Shown: positions 1 to 7,368 of the stretch, one piece after another
Numbering within the stretch: the stretch's first letter is position 1
Layout: each line of letters opens with the position of its first letter
IMG/VR virus record: IMGVR_UViG_3300048507_001045
Location: 1-24,434 of that record
Source: a virus
Reading direction: 5' to 3' (one strand)
Length of the DNA stretch: 24,434 nt
Notes under the pieces: generated by a model
Databases searched by the model: none
Told to the model about the DNA's origin: nothing
The model's input: only the letters and a program-made list of their open reading frames with translations
Made by a program: the position numbers and the translations under genes

Positions 1-2
1 TG

Positions 3-839
3 GCTGGCGAAATGTTTTTGGTCACTGGAGCTCAGCCTGCATTATACGCGGCGAAGTCCACCTCTACTTTTTCTGACGGCATAGCAGATTATGAAATTTA
101 TAAAGTAAAAGACTTAACAAATGTTCCAAAGATTAAAAATGTTAGTTTGATGGAGTTTCCTGGGATTACCACTAGATTCAACGATTATAGCTTGAGCTTT
201 GATGGTGTTGATGATTTTGTTAATTTAGGCAGTAGTACTGGCTTTGATTCATTAAGTGAATTTACTATTTCAGCCTGGATTAAAGCTGACTCATTTTCGG
301 GTTACCCAATGATATTAGCAAAGACTAACGGCACTACAGCTGAAGCTTTTCAGTTCTACATAGATCAAGATACATCCAAGCCTACTTTTGCTGTAAACTT
401 TTCAGATTTTAATAGTAGCACGGATGCAATAAGCACAGGAGTTTGGACTCATATTGCTGTAACATGGACAAGCGGTACGGGGGCAGTAGCTTTTTATATC
501 AATGGAAATGCTAGTGGTACAGCTACGGGAAGTACTAGTATCACCGCAAATACAGAAGATTGTTGTATAGGTGCAAAACCCTCAGGTTCAGGATTTAGTA
601 ATTTCTTCAATGGAATCATGGACGAAGTTTCGTTTTTTAATTCCGCATTATCTGCATCTGATATTACTGCAATCTACAACAGCGGAGCACCTGCCGACCT
701 AACTTCTTACTCGCCTGTCAGTTGGTGGAGAATGGGGGACGCTGAAAACGGAAGCGGTACTACCATAACAGACCAAGGAAGCGGTGGTAATGACGGAACA
801 ATAAACGGAGCTACTTTTTCTAACGATATTCCTCAATAA
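3..839 (+). CDS. LamG-fold adhesin-like protein, 5' end outside window
   Basis: The frame is open to the left edge (Ala-Gly-Glu precede the first Met at 12), so the true start is probably upstream and only the C-terminal part is present. Counted from that Met, residues about 59-222 form a concanavalin-A/laminin-G-like jelly roll: it opens with SLSFDGVDDFVNLG, continues with FTISAWIKAD and WTHIAVTWTSG, then FYINGNASG, and closes with MDEVSFFNSALS. A second short stretch with SWWRMGDAENG follows, as is common after LamG domains in phage and bacterial surface proteins. The family binds carbohydrate or protein ligands; in a phage I infer a virion surface or fibre role. The gene ends 12 bases before the next LamG gene, so the two are probably co-transcribed. 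No signal peptide can be judged because the N-terminus is missing. Confidence 0.75.
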   Translation, partial: AGEMFLVTGAQPALYAAKSTSTFSDGIADYEIYKVKDLTNVPKIKNVSLMEFPGITTRFNDYSLSFDGVDDFVNLGSSTGFDSLSEFTISAWIKADSFSGYPMILAKTNGTTAEAFQFYIDQDTSKPTFAVNFSDFNSSTDAISTGVWTHIAVTWTSGTGAVAFYINGNASGTATGSTSITANTEDCCIGAKPSGSGFSNFFNGIMDEVSFFNSALSASDITAIYNSGAPADLTSYSPVSWWRMGDAENGSGTTITDQGSGGNDGTINGATFSNDIPQ

Positions 840-851
840 AAGAAATAAATC

Positions 852-2939
852 ATGAGACTAGAACCACAACAAGACGTAGTATTTGGAAGTTCCACTGGAT
901 TTGCTTATTCATTTTGGTTTTATGATCCATTTGACGGGGATGCCCCAGCTCATGGTCCAGGCGGGATATTTATTGTAGGGCAAACAACTGGCCAGATTTC
1001 GGGAGTTACTGTTCTGCAATACGCCAAACAACTAAGTTTTAGATCGCATGGATTTATTACCAGCGAAACTTCTTGGTATAATCCAGACATAGTTCTTGCG
1101 AGCGGGTCAGGTTTTAAGATACGTTACGAACCAAAAAAATTAAATCATTTTTTATTTTTGAAAAAAAATTCAACCTCAATGGAGGCTTGGTTTAACGGTC
1201 AAAGGGTAGCATACAATACAAATACCGCAGCCTACTATCCAGATAGCACTTGGAAGTTTTGGATTGATTCAGATCATAAAAACAGCATACTTGCAGGAGA
1301 CATTGCATGCTGGAATGAAGATATTAGTGATATAGCTGAACAAGTTTATAACAATGGAATTATTAGCAATCCAATAAACTTATCGAAACCACCCATGCAT
1401 TACTGGCGCTTAGGAGAACCTTCCAATGGGGGAATCATTCAAGACATAGGAACAGACGGCACTAACTACTTAGAAACGCCTGGTCCATTAACTTATGAAT
1501 ATGTATTGGCAACAGTAAACGGAACAAATGCTGGATATAAATTTGGATCAGGACTCAATACAGTTGCTTATGCGAATACTATTGATCAGGATTTATTTGC
1601 AAGAATAGGAGACCCTATATCTTTCACGAACAATACTGGCGGCCATCCTTTAGTGATTAAAGATTCAAATGATTTTATAGTTGCCGAAGAAGATGCAACA
1701 ACCAAAATAACCAGTTGGACACCGAGACAAGCTGGAACTTATAGATACTACTGTGTCACTCATCCAGATGCGATGGGTGCTAATATTTATGTAGTTGCTG
1801 GCCATAAGTATTCGCAAACCCTAGCTCTTACTAGCTCTAGTAGCTCTAGCAGTTCAGGTAGTGATGATCCAGCTACTGTTGTTGCAAATATTATTGCAAG
1901 TCCTGAAAACGTGCTTGGTCAAACTGAAGAGGATGGTTCTGTAACTTCTCTTAATACCGCTTTTGGAAGTGATTTTGATAACTTAACCGTTACTCCTGTA
2001 ACATCATTATCAACTGAAGAGCTAGAAGTTGTTGCCGCTAGTTCAAGCGTTTCTAATTCATTATCAAGTAAAACCGATATTTTAACCTTTGGAACAGATG
2101 AGGGATCATACAGGACAGAAAGTGCGAATTTTAAAGATAATTTATCTCCTGTGATTATGATTACCGCAGATATAGGTTTTATTATTAAAGATTTAAGTGG
2201 ATCTATAAATTATGGCACCCAATTTATTTTTCAATCCACCGGAGAATCAGAGATAACTCTTTCAGGTGGTTCTATGACTATAACTTTTGCAGATGCAGAT
2301 AATCTTTCTGTTTCTAATATATTAGAAATACTTGCAGCTTCCTTAAATGATACATGGAGTTTTGCACTGGTTAAGCTTGAAGCCCAAGAAGTAATGGTTC
2401 CTGATTCGGGAACGGCTTTTGGAGATCAAACTGGGTCAATAACTCTAAATGGCTTTACAAATAGTGGGCCAACAAATATAACTGGCGACATTGTAACTGA
2501 TACAAGTACAATTGACCAAAACACTTCATCATCAACCTCTATAGATGTCGGAAGCTCTCTAATGCAGAATCCTGGAGCTACTTTGTTTAAAATATATAAA
2601 CAACTTGACGATGGACCAAGTTACCATAATATATCACCAGGTTGGACTATTGAGGGGAGCGGAGCATACTCAATTGGTGTTCATTTAGATAAAGATCATG
2701 TCATTATACTTAGTAATGAAACGGGAGACGCTATTTCAGGAGGAGGATCATTTGCTGACAAAGGTAGTAGCGGTTCAATTAGCTCAAGTACAGCGTCAAC
2801 CGCAACTTATTTTACCGTTGATAAATCTAAGAATCCAGCAGGATTTTTAGCAGATATTAAATCTTTATATCAGGCTCAGGATGGTGGAGCTACAGATAAG
2901 TGGTCTTATGCAATATTAAAAGTAACTTCTTTTTCATAA
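852..2939 (+). CDS. Multidomain virion adhesin: LamG-like plus cupredoxin-like domain
   Basis: This 695-residue protein has at least three parts. Residues 1-190 resemble a LamG jelly roll (GFAYSFWFYD, HFLFLKKNSTSMEAWFNGQ, LAGDIACWNEDISD, then HYWRLGEPSNGG as in the upstream gene). Residues about 216-316 look like a cupredoxin: GDPISFTNNTGGHPLVIK, then GTYRYYCVTHPDAMGANIYV, placing His265, Cys301, His304 and Met308 where type-1 copper ligands sit. A Ser-rich linker (327-336) leads to a Ser/Thr/Gly-rich C-terminal half with no family I recognise; it may hold two related segments, ending WSFALVKL and WSYAILKV. Marine phage structural proteins often carry cupredoxin-like modules; I infer a fibre or adhesin role. 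The start lacks a good Shine-Dalgarno, and translation may be helped by the gene just upstream. Confidence 0.75.
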   Translation: MRLEPQQDVVFGSSTGFAYSFWFYDPFDGDAPAHGPGGIFIVGQTTGQISGVTVLQYAKQLSFRSHGFITSETSWYNPDIVLASGSGFKIRYEPKKLNHFLFLKKNSTSMEAWFNGQRVAYNTNTAAYYPDSTWKFWIDSDHKNSILAGDIACWNEDISDIAEQVYNNGIISNPINLSKPPMHYWRLGEPSNGGIIQDIGTDGTNYLETPGPLTYEYVLATVNGTNAGYKFGSGLNTVAYANTIDQDLFARIGDPISFTNNTGGHPLVIKDSNDFIVAEEDATTKITSWTPRQAGTYRYYCVTHPDAMGANIYVVAGHKYSQTLALTSSSSSSSSGSDDPATVVANIIASPENVLGQTEEDGSVTSLNTAFGSDFDNLTVTPVTSLSTEELEVVAASSSVSNSLSSKTDILTFGTDEGSYRTESANFKDNLSPVIMITADIGFIIKDLSGSINYGTQFIFQSTGESEITLSGGSMTITFADADNLSVSNILEILAASLNDTWSFALVKLEAQEVMVPDSGTAFGDQTGSITLNGFTNSGPTNITGDIVTDTSTIDQNTSSSTSIDVGSSLMQNPGATLFKIYKQLDDGPSYHNISPGWTIEGSGAYSIGVHLDKDHVIILSNETGDAISGGGSFADKGSSGSISSSTASTATYFTVDKSKNPAGFLADIKSLYQAQDGGATDKWSYAILKVTSFS

Positions 2940-2992
2940 AGTTGTTTTGAGGTGCATTTATATATTATATTGTCATTGATTCAAGACTAATC

Positions 2993-3008
2993 TGGCATAG
3001 TTTTTGCA
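2993..3008 (+). promoter_or_regulatory. Sigma-54-type promoter upstream of hsp20
   Basis: The sequence TGGCATAGTTTTTGCA matches the sigma-54 -24/-12 pattern (TGGCAC, five free bases, TTGCA/T) with the exact GG-to-GC spacing; only the sixth base of the -24 element differs. Taking C3007 as -12 puts the start of transcription near 3019, giving a leader of about 67 bases before the hsp20 ATG. E. coli ibpB is a known small heat-shock gene with sigma-54 control, so the pairing is reasonable. No enhancer-protein binding site was identified. Confidence 0.6.
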
Positions 3009-3020
3009 AAATATATATTG

Positions 3021-3042
3021 GAAGTACTCACAGTGAGGCTTC
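3021..3042 (+). promoter_or_regulatory. Hairpin in hsp20 leader, near predicted transcript start
   Basis: GAAG (3021-3024) pairs with CTTC (3039-3042), and CTCA (3027-3030) pairs with TGAG (3034-3037) around a CAG loop, separated by a small internal loop. It would lie at about +3 of a transcript from the sigma-54-type site. It could be an mRNA 5'-end stabiliser, part of a temperature-responsive leader, or chance. It does not cover the hsp20 start codon. Confidence 0.3.
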
Positions 3043-3085
3043 TTGAGTGCCAATCGGGCTCATTAACAATATAAAAAGTAAAATT

Positions 3086-3550
3086 ATGACACAGTTATTA
3101 AATGGAAAAACGGTACCTGCTAGCAGGAATGATTTCTTAACGCCATTCGACTCTCTTTTTGACGAGATGATCGGAAAAGCCTTCCCTTCTTTTGAGCAAG
3201 AGTTTGGAGTAAACTTTTTTGGAAGCAACAGTTATCCAAAAGTAGATGTAATTGATAGCCCCGAAGCTATTGAATTTGAGGCTGAAATCCCAGGGTTATC
3301 AAAAGACGAAGTTTCAGTAGAAGTAGAAAAAGGGGTCTTATCAATTTCGGGCCAAAAACGCCAACAAGATGGCGGCGAGCAAAAAAACTATATTCGCAAA
3401 GAACTCAAGCGTTCATCTTTCAAGCGAAGCTTTCAGCTTTCTGACTCATTTAATCACGATAAAATACAGGCTAAATTCGAAAATGGATTATTATTAATAT
3501 CCGTGCCGAAGCGAAAACCAGAAAAGTCTAAGAAAATAAAAATACTTTAA
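3086..3550 (+). CDS. hsp20: Small heat-shock protein (Hsp20/alpha-crystallin family)
   Basis: A 154-residue ATP-independent holdase that would bind unfolding proteins in the host cytoplasm. The N-terminus (NDFLTPFDSLFDEMIG) is typical of bacterial class A sHSPs. The alpha-crystallin domain spans about 51-141, beginning YPKVDVIDSPEAIEFEAEIP and ending AKFENGLLLISVPK, which is the family's A-x-x-x-N-G-x-L signature. The tail has the I-x-I oligomerisation motif (IKI, 151-153). I chose ATG 3086 over an in-frame GTG at 3047 because the added 13 residues are atypical for the family; neither start has a convincing Shine-Dalgarno. The gene stands alone between a sigma-54-type promoter and a strong terminator. 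Marine T4-like phages often carry hsp20, where it is thought to aid virion protein folding or scaffold function. Confidence 0.93.
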   Translation: MTQLLNGKTVPASRNDFLTPFDSLFDEMIGKAFPSFEQEFGVNFFGSNSYPKVDVIDSPEAIEFEAEIPGLSKDEVSVEVEKGVLSISGQKRQQDGGEQKNYIRKELKRSSFKRSFQLSDSFNHDKIQAKFENGLLLISVPKRKPEKSKKIKIL

Positions 3551-3557
3551 TTCTGGT

Positions 3558-3581
3558 AAGCCCTCTTCGGAGGGCTTTTTT
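3558..3581 (+). terminator. Strong rho-independent terminator after hsp20
   Basis: An eight-base-pair stem AAGCCCTC / GAGGGCTT (3558-3565 and 3570-3577) closes on a TTCG tetraloop and runs into a T tract ending at 3581. It lies 8 bases after the hsp20 stop codon, isolating hsp20 from the next gene. Confidence 0.93.
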
Positions 3582-3600
3582 GTTGAAAAACAATTTAAAA

Positions 3601-3616
3601 GTGTATAATATATATT
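3601..3616 (+). promoter_or_regulatory. GTGTA-type putative phage promoter before fibre gene
   Basis: GTGTATAATATATATT directly abuts the ATG at 3617, with GTGTA starting 16 bases upstream. The same GTGTA element recurs before several other unit-heading genes in this window. Here it also contains TATAAT (3604-3609), with TTGTTG 18 bases further upstream, so a host sigma-70 promoter is an alternative reading. If TATAAT is a -10 element, the transcript would have almost no leader. Confidence 0.45.
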
Positions 3617-4678
3617 ATGGCCGAAGAACAAGAAAATGTAAAAAAGATTAGAGAGCTTGATAGTTTTGAAACTAGTCAACCACTAGCTACAGGCGATTAT
3701 TTAATAGTTGCTACTAATGAGGGAATACCTGCAACTAAAAAAGCTTCAATTAAAGAGGTTGTTGATATTTATAATATTTCGTTGATTGATGAAGACGAGG
3801 AGGATCAAGTTACAGATCCAGATAACCCAGGAGAAACAATCAAAGATCCAGAAAAAGAGCCCGGCAAAGAATTAGATGAAGATGGCGATGGAGAACCTGA
3901 CGGCAAAATCATCACAACACCAGTTAATGCAGGAAATTTAGATACTATTATTCAAGAAGGCGGCGGCTTAAAAGTTATAACTGAATGTCGTAAAAAAGAA
4001 GATAATGCAATCGTTGACTGTAGTAGTGCTGATGCTTATTATCGTTATGGAAAGCTCGCTTTAGATTTAGGTGAAACTGAAGGTGTTTATGGTTACGATA
4101 TGGAATTTAATTACGGTTTTCCTAAGAAAAGATATTTCTTTTCATTTGGATTGCTGCAAAAAATTGAATATGGAGTAGGTAAAATCTTGGAATATTTCGC
4201 GCCTCCGGAGTCTGGATGGTTTAGTCTTCTTGATAATAATACTCAGCCAGACATGGCAGAATTAACTATAAATCTTTCTGGAGAAACTGATAATTTTGGA
4301 GAAGTGGGTGGTATGTGGGGTTATATCCTTGAACATAATGCATGGACCTTTATTAATGCAAAACCATCAATAATGAATGATTTTACAGAATATTTTTACT
4401 TCTGGAATGAAAAACTAGGATGGTACAGTTTTATAATCGCGACCTACCCTTTTGTTTATCTCTCTCAAGGGGTAGTTATAAGTGAATCCGAACAAGTTTC
4501 TCCAAGTTGGGCCTACATATATGAAGATAAAATTTATCTTTATGAAAATCAAAAATGGTACCAAATCAGCGATTTGTCGCCTGTTGATAGTAGCGGGCAA
4601 CCTACGCCTCCAACCGATCTGCCTGACACAGGTGATACAGTTTTCCTGCCCCCCGCCGAAGAGGTACCTGACCGATAA
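3617..4678 (+). CDS. Fibre/appendage-like structural protein with acidic linker
   Basis: Length 353 residues. The N-terminus (residues 9-53: KKIRELDSF, GDYLIVATNEG, ATKKASIKEV) is the K-I-x-E-L-x...D-L/Y-L-I-V...K-x-x-x-x-x-L/V module often found in phage fibre and appendage proteins; a related stretch occurs in the minus-strand protein at 7865-8545. Residues 58-98 form an acidic linker containing DEDGDGEPD, which looks like a thrombospondin-type-3 calcium loop. The rest (about 100-353) is rich in Tyr, Trp and Gly, with a WGYILEHNAWTF stretch and IYEDKIYLYENQKWYQIS near the end, followed by a Pro-rich tail. I do not recognise a catalytic domain. The ATG follows a GTGTA-type promoter with no Shine-Dalgarno between them. 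Confidence 0.6.
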   Translation: MAEEQENVKKIRELDSFETSQPLATGDYLIVATNEGIPATKKASIKEVVDIYNISLIDEDEEDQVTDPDNPGETIKDPEKEPGKELDEDGDGEPDGKIITTPVNAGNLDTIIQEGGGLKVITECRKKEDNAIVDCSSADAYYRYGKLALDLGETEGVYGYDMEFNYGFPKKRYFFSFGLLQKIEYGVGKILEYFAPPESGWFSLLDNNTQPDMAELTINLSGETDNFGEVGGMWGYILEHNAWTFINAKPSIMNDFTEYFYFWNEKLGWYSFIIATYPFVYLSQGVVISESEQVSPSWAYIYEDKIYLYENQKWYQISDLSPVDSSGQPTPPTDLPDTGDTVFLPPAEEVPDR

Positions 4679-4684
4679 TTAAAT

Positions 4685-4843
4685 ATGAAACACACTCCAG
4701 AACAATTAAAATCAATAGCCCAAGAAGCAAAAAAAAGCCTTAATCAAGTAAGGCAAAAATTTTTGAAAGAACACGGGGTAGAAGATAAAAAAGAAAAATC
4801 TAGCAAATCTTCTCAGCAAGAAGCAAATCTCAAGAAGTCTTAA
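4685..4843 (+). CDS. Small highly charged protein (52 aa)
   Basis: An ATG-started frame of 52 residues beginning MKHTPEQLKSIAQEAKKSLN and ending in a Lys/Glu/Ser/Gln-rich tail (EDKKEKSSKSSQQEANLKKS). It is predicted to be a helix followed by a disordered tail. It starts 6 bases after the stop of the fibre-like gene and ends 18 bases before the next small gene, filling the gap neatly in the same direction. The Ala/Lys/Glu-rich composition and amphipathic start look like a real phage small protein rather than chance, but there is no recognised family and no good Shine-Dalgarno. Confidence 0.55.
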   Translation: MKHTPEQLKSIAQEAKKSLNQVRQKFLKEHGVEDKKEKSSKSSQQEANLKKS

Positions 4844-4847
4844 ATTA

Positions 4848-4861
4848 GTGTACTCACATAT
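4848..4861 (+). promoter_or_regulatory. GTGTA-type putative phage promoter with overlapping palindrome
   Basis: GTGTA begins 14 bases before the GTG start at 4862, the same spacing as before the GAF and portal genes. The perfect 14-base palindrome CTCACATATGTGAG (4853-4866) overlaps both this element and the start codon. Confidence 0.4.
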
Positions 4862-5101
4862 GTGAGGAAAACTGATATAGAGAAAATTAAACGCAATGCC
4901 CCCGAGCTTCCTTATAATACTTGCCCTTACATTGATTTCATACAAGAGATCTTAAAAGAAGCTATTGATCAAACTGATTCTGTATTAGTAGAAAAAAAAC
5001 TAGAGTTAGCTGATTCTATTTTGGAATATGTGCGCGAATCTAATGATTCTCTACGCCAAAGCTCAATGTATTGGTATCAAAAATTTAATTCAAATAAGTA
5101 A
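4862..5101 (+). CDS. Small conserved-looking phage protein (79 aa), unknown function
   Basis: The frame starts at GTG 4862, the only possible start between an in-frame stop at 4847 and the body of the gene. The 79 residues look mostly alpha-helical, with an N-terminal KTDIEKIKRNAPELPYNTC stretch, a central helix (DFIQEILKEAIDQTDSVLVE) and an ordered-looking C-terminus (SMYWYQKFNSNK). There is no membrane segment and no recognised domain. It is the last plus-strand gene before the strand switch and converges on the 749-residue minus-strand gene with 13 bases between. The GTG start inside a perfect palindrome suggests control at the start site, as inference only. Confidence 0.6.
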   Translation: MRKTDIEKIKRNAPELPYNTCPYIDFIQEILKEAIDQTDSVLVEKKLELADSILEYVRESNDSLRQSSMYWYQKFNSNK

Positions 5102-5104
5102 TTT

Positions 5105-5126
5105 AAAGATATTATCACATATCTTT
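5105..5126. terminator. AT-rich hairpin between convergent genes
   Basis: AAAGATAT (5105-5112) and ATATCTTT (5119-5126) form an eight-base-pair stem around a six-base loop at the convergent ends of the 4862 and 5115 genes, overlapping the latter's stop codon. Being symmetrical it could act on both strands, but it is AT-rich and has no long T tract, so its strength is doubtful. Confidence 0.35.
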
Positions 5127-7364
5127 ACCAGGTATATTCCATTGAGTTAATTCAAAAGTATAAGTGCGAAGCGCCCAAGTATAAGTCGTAACACCCCCTA
5201 AAGGACTAATACGAACCCAATCATATGTTGTATTTTGAAAATTATACCCATTTGAAATATTAATAGAGTTTATCTGGCCGTGATCACTAATGCCTGCCGA
5301 AAAACCAGGAAAATTTGGCGAAGAATAGTCAGAAAGATCAGATTTGTAATGATTTACCCTCTCTGTTCCGTCTTGAAATTCAGCAATTGAATAAGCCCTT
5401 GTTCGTGGATCTTGCATCCTATCAACAGGATCTGATTTAGGAGGATTGCTGCCATTTGATGTGACATGTAGCCATTCTTCCATCTTAATCAATAAAATCA
5501 TTGTTCCGGGTTGGGATTCATAAAGTGAACGATCATATCCGCTACCTGCATTTGTTAGTGAATAGCTAGTTATCCTATTACCTTCTACATGTATTTTTCC
5601 TTTTGCCCCGCTACCTATTACAGTAGGTGTTCCTATAAATTCTATTTTAAAAGATCCATATCCATGCCTGCCAAAAAATGTATCACTCATACGCGGTAAA
5701 TAAGTTGATGTATCATTATAACCTGGCCCCAAAGCCAGAGGATTCAGGGCATTCTCTATAAAGTCTCCATTTTCATCCAAGAGATCTGAATTGACAAAAC
5801 TACTTTCGTCTAATTGAGCTATATCAGTATCAAATGCAGTATAATCCGATTTATTGCTAGAAGTTATCTCACTAGTATCAATGTAGTAATACTTGGGACC
5901 AATTCCTTCAAATATCACATCTCCATTTAAATCTTTTTCTGAATAAACAGTAAGTTTTGCATCTTTCGCTATATACATCGCAAACACTTCGCTCAAAAGA
6001 AGCGGAATATTTGGACCGTTAAACATTTCATTTAAATCTGGATAAACTCCTTTATGGTACATAGCAATTCGTCCAGTGTTATAATTATACAAAACCCCCT
6101 CGTAATCATATTTTCTAAAAAATTCATAAGGATAAATAAATGAAGGGAAAGGGGGATTACTCACATTATATGTACCAATATATGTAGGGGATCCTGCAAT
6201 AAAACCAAGGAACTCAACTAAGGGATTATTGGATAATTCTCCTGCAGAAAGGTCTAGTTCATAATGACTCTCAATTTCTATATTGCGATCAGGCATTATA
6301 AATTGATTACCAGTAATGATTATACTTGATATCCATTTCTTGAATATATAACCTGTTTTAGGCTTAGGGTCCAGAATTACTTGTTGTCCAGGTAAATAAG
6401 ATCCTGAACCCGTAGGATTTCCATGATTATCCTTTGCGGTGACAGTAACAGTGTATTCTATCGCATCATATATTGCAGTTACCGTTACATCGCTGGCAGG
6501 CATTGTAAATTTATTATTTGATATACTGATGCTTGATGGATCTATCTCCCAGCGCACAAAACCATAGCCTGCATCAGGATTAGGAGAAAGACTGACGATC
6601 TCGTCTATTGTATATGTTCCTGAACCAGAAGGCGACCCATTTGTACCAGTAACCGTTACTGTATATTTTATTGTATTAAAATTTGCCCTTAAAAAGACAT
6701 CTTCAGCAGGCATAACGAAACTATTTCGTAAAACAGAAACATTGCCTGATAAAACCGTCCAGTTTAAAAAACTATATCCAGGATCTGGGCTTACTGAAAT
6801 ATTAACAAGAGCTCCTTCTTTGTGAGGGCCAGCTCCTGCAGGTTGACCATGATCACTAAGAATATCAACGATATGGGAGATTTTAGGTATATATCCAACA
6901 AGTCGAATTTTAACCAATCCCTTTGGTGCAATAATTTCTACCTTTCCTTCATTGTTTGTTGGGCAAATTATATAGTTACCTTGACCATTTTTATCCACAA
7001 AAGAATTTCCAATGCCACCGATTAAATTATTATTTAATACTTTATCTACTTTATAGTTTTCATCTCCCGCAGGACGTGCGATTATTGCGTCGTTTATATC
7101 TTCGGTGTATTCGCCCGATATTTTTAAAAAAACTAGAGCCTTTTTTGTATTTATAAATTTACTAAGATCTAAATTCCTAAATGGCAGCTCCGCTTCAGTA
7201 TCAATGTCAGCACCAGAAAGCTCGAAATATACATTTGAAGAAATGAAGCCGCCAATTAAGTCTTTTTTTGGCAGTCTTTCGTAAATGTTCGAATCGCTTC
7301 TTTTTTTAAACCCAGTGAAGTCTATTTCGAATTCATCTTTTCCATTATGATCAGATAAAGACAT
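5115..7364 (-). CDS. Large fibre/adhesin-like protein with three InlB-type repeats
   Basis: This 749-residue protein has three parts. Residues 1-162 match the whole neighbouring protein at 7369-7863: both have L-D-L-S, IxxRPAG near residue 97, a LIGG/LVGG, then TNxxGxxE and GYIP near 158. Residues 164-369 contain three tandem repeats of about 67-70 residues with G-S-G-x-Y, V-x-L-x-P-x-P, G-Y-x-F-x-x-W and MPA-x-D-V, the pattern of the divergent InlB B-repeat/Flg_new family of beta-grasp stalk modules. Residues 370-749 are a distinct region rich in Tyr, Asn, Gly and Ser (YPYEFFRKYDYEG, GSGAKGKIHVEGN), which could be a receptor-binding head. It is the last gene of a minus-strand operon, 4 bases after its neighbour. 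I infer a virion fibre or spike. The start has GAG about 9 bases upstream. Confidence 0.7.
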   Translation of the reverse strand: MSLSDHNGKDEFEIDFTGFKKRSDSNIYERLPKKDLIGGFISSNVYFELSGADIDTEAELPFRNLDLSKFINTKKALVFLKISGEYTEDINDAIIARPAGDENYKVDKVLNNNLIGGIGNSFVDKNGQGNYIICPTNNEGKVEIIAPKGLVKIRLVGYIPKISHIVDILSDHGQPAGAGPHKEGALVNISVSPDPGYSFLNWTVLSGNVSVLRNSFVMPAEDVFLRANFNTIKYTVTVTGTNGSPSGSGTYTIDEIVSLSPNPDAGYGFVRWEIDPSSISISNNKFTMPASDVTVTAIYDAIEYTVTVTAKDNHGNPTGSGSYLPGQQVILDPKPKTGYIFKKWISSIIITGNQFIMPDRNIEIESHYELDLSAGELSNNPLVEFLGFIAGSPTYIGTYNVSNPPFPSFIYPYEFFRKYDYEGVLYNYNTGRIAMYHKGVYPDLNEMFNGPNIPLLLSEVFAMYIAKDAKLTVYSEKDLNGDVIFEGIGPKYYYIDTSEITSSNKSDYTAFDTDIAQLDESSFVNSDLLDENGDFIENALNPLALGPGYNDTSTYLPRMSDTFFGRHGYGSFKIEFIGTPTVIGSGAKGKIHVEGNRITSYSLTNAGSGYDRSLYESQPGTMILLIKMEEWLHVTSNGSNPPKSDPVDRMQDPRTRAYSIAEFQDGTERVNHYKSDLSDYSSPNFPGFSAGISDHGQINSINISNGYNFQNTTYDWVRISPLGGVTTYTWALRTYTFELTQWNIPGKDM
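6258..6875 (-). repeat. Three tandem InlB-type protein repeats (DNA span)
   Basis: The three repeats encoded inside the large adhesin gene run 6675-6875, 6465-6674 and 6258-6464. They are similar in protein but diverged in DNA, so they are old duplications rather than a recent expansion. The best-conserved part is the GY-x-F-x-x-W followed by F-x-MP. Confidence 0.7.
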
Positions 7365-7368
7365 ATCA

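Noticed and set aside
3047-3085. Longer hsp20 reading from GTG 3047
   Set aside because: The extra 13 residues are unlike sHSP N-termini, and the ATG at 3086 gives the normal family start; no Shine-Dalgarno favours the GTG.
4415-4945. Minus-strand frames over the 3617 gene end and the small genes
   Set aside because: Composition is that of antisense shadow (Phe/Leu/Ile-rich without family pattern) and there is no promoter or ribosome site.
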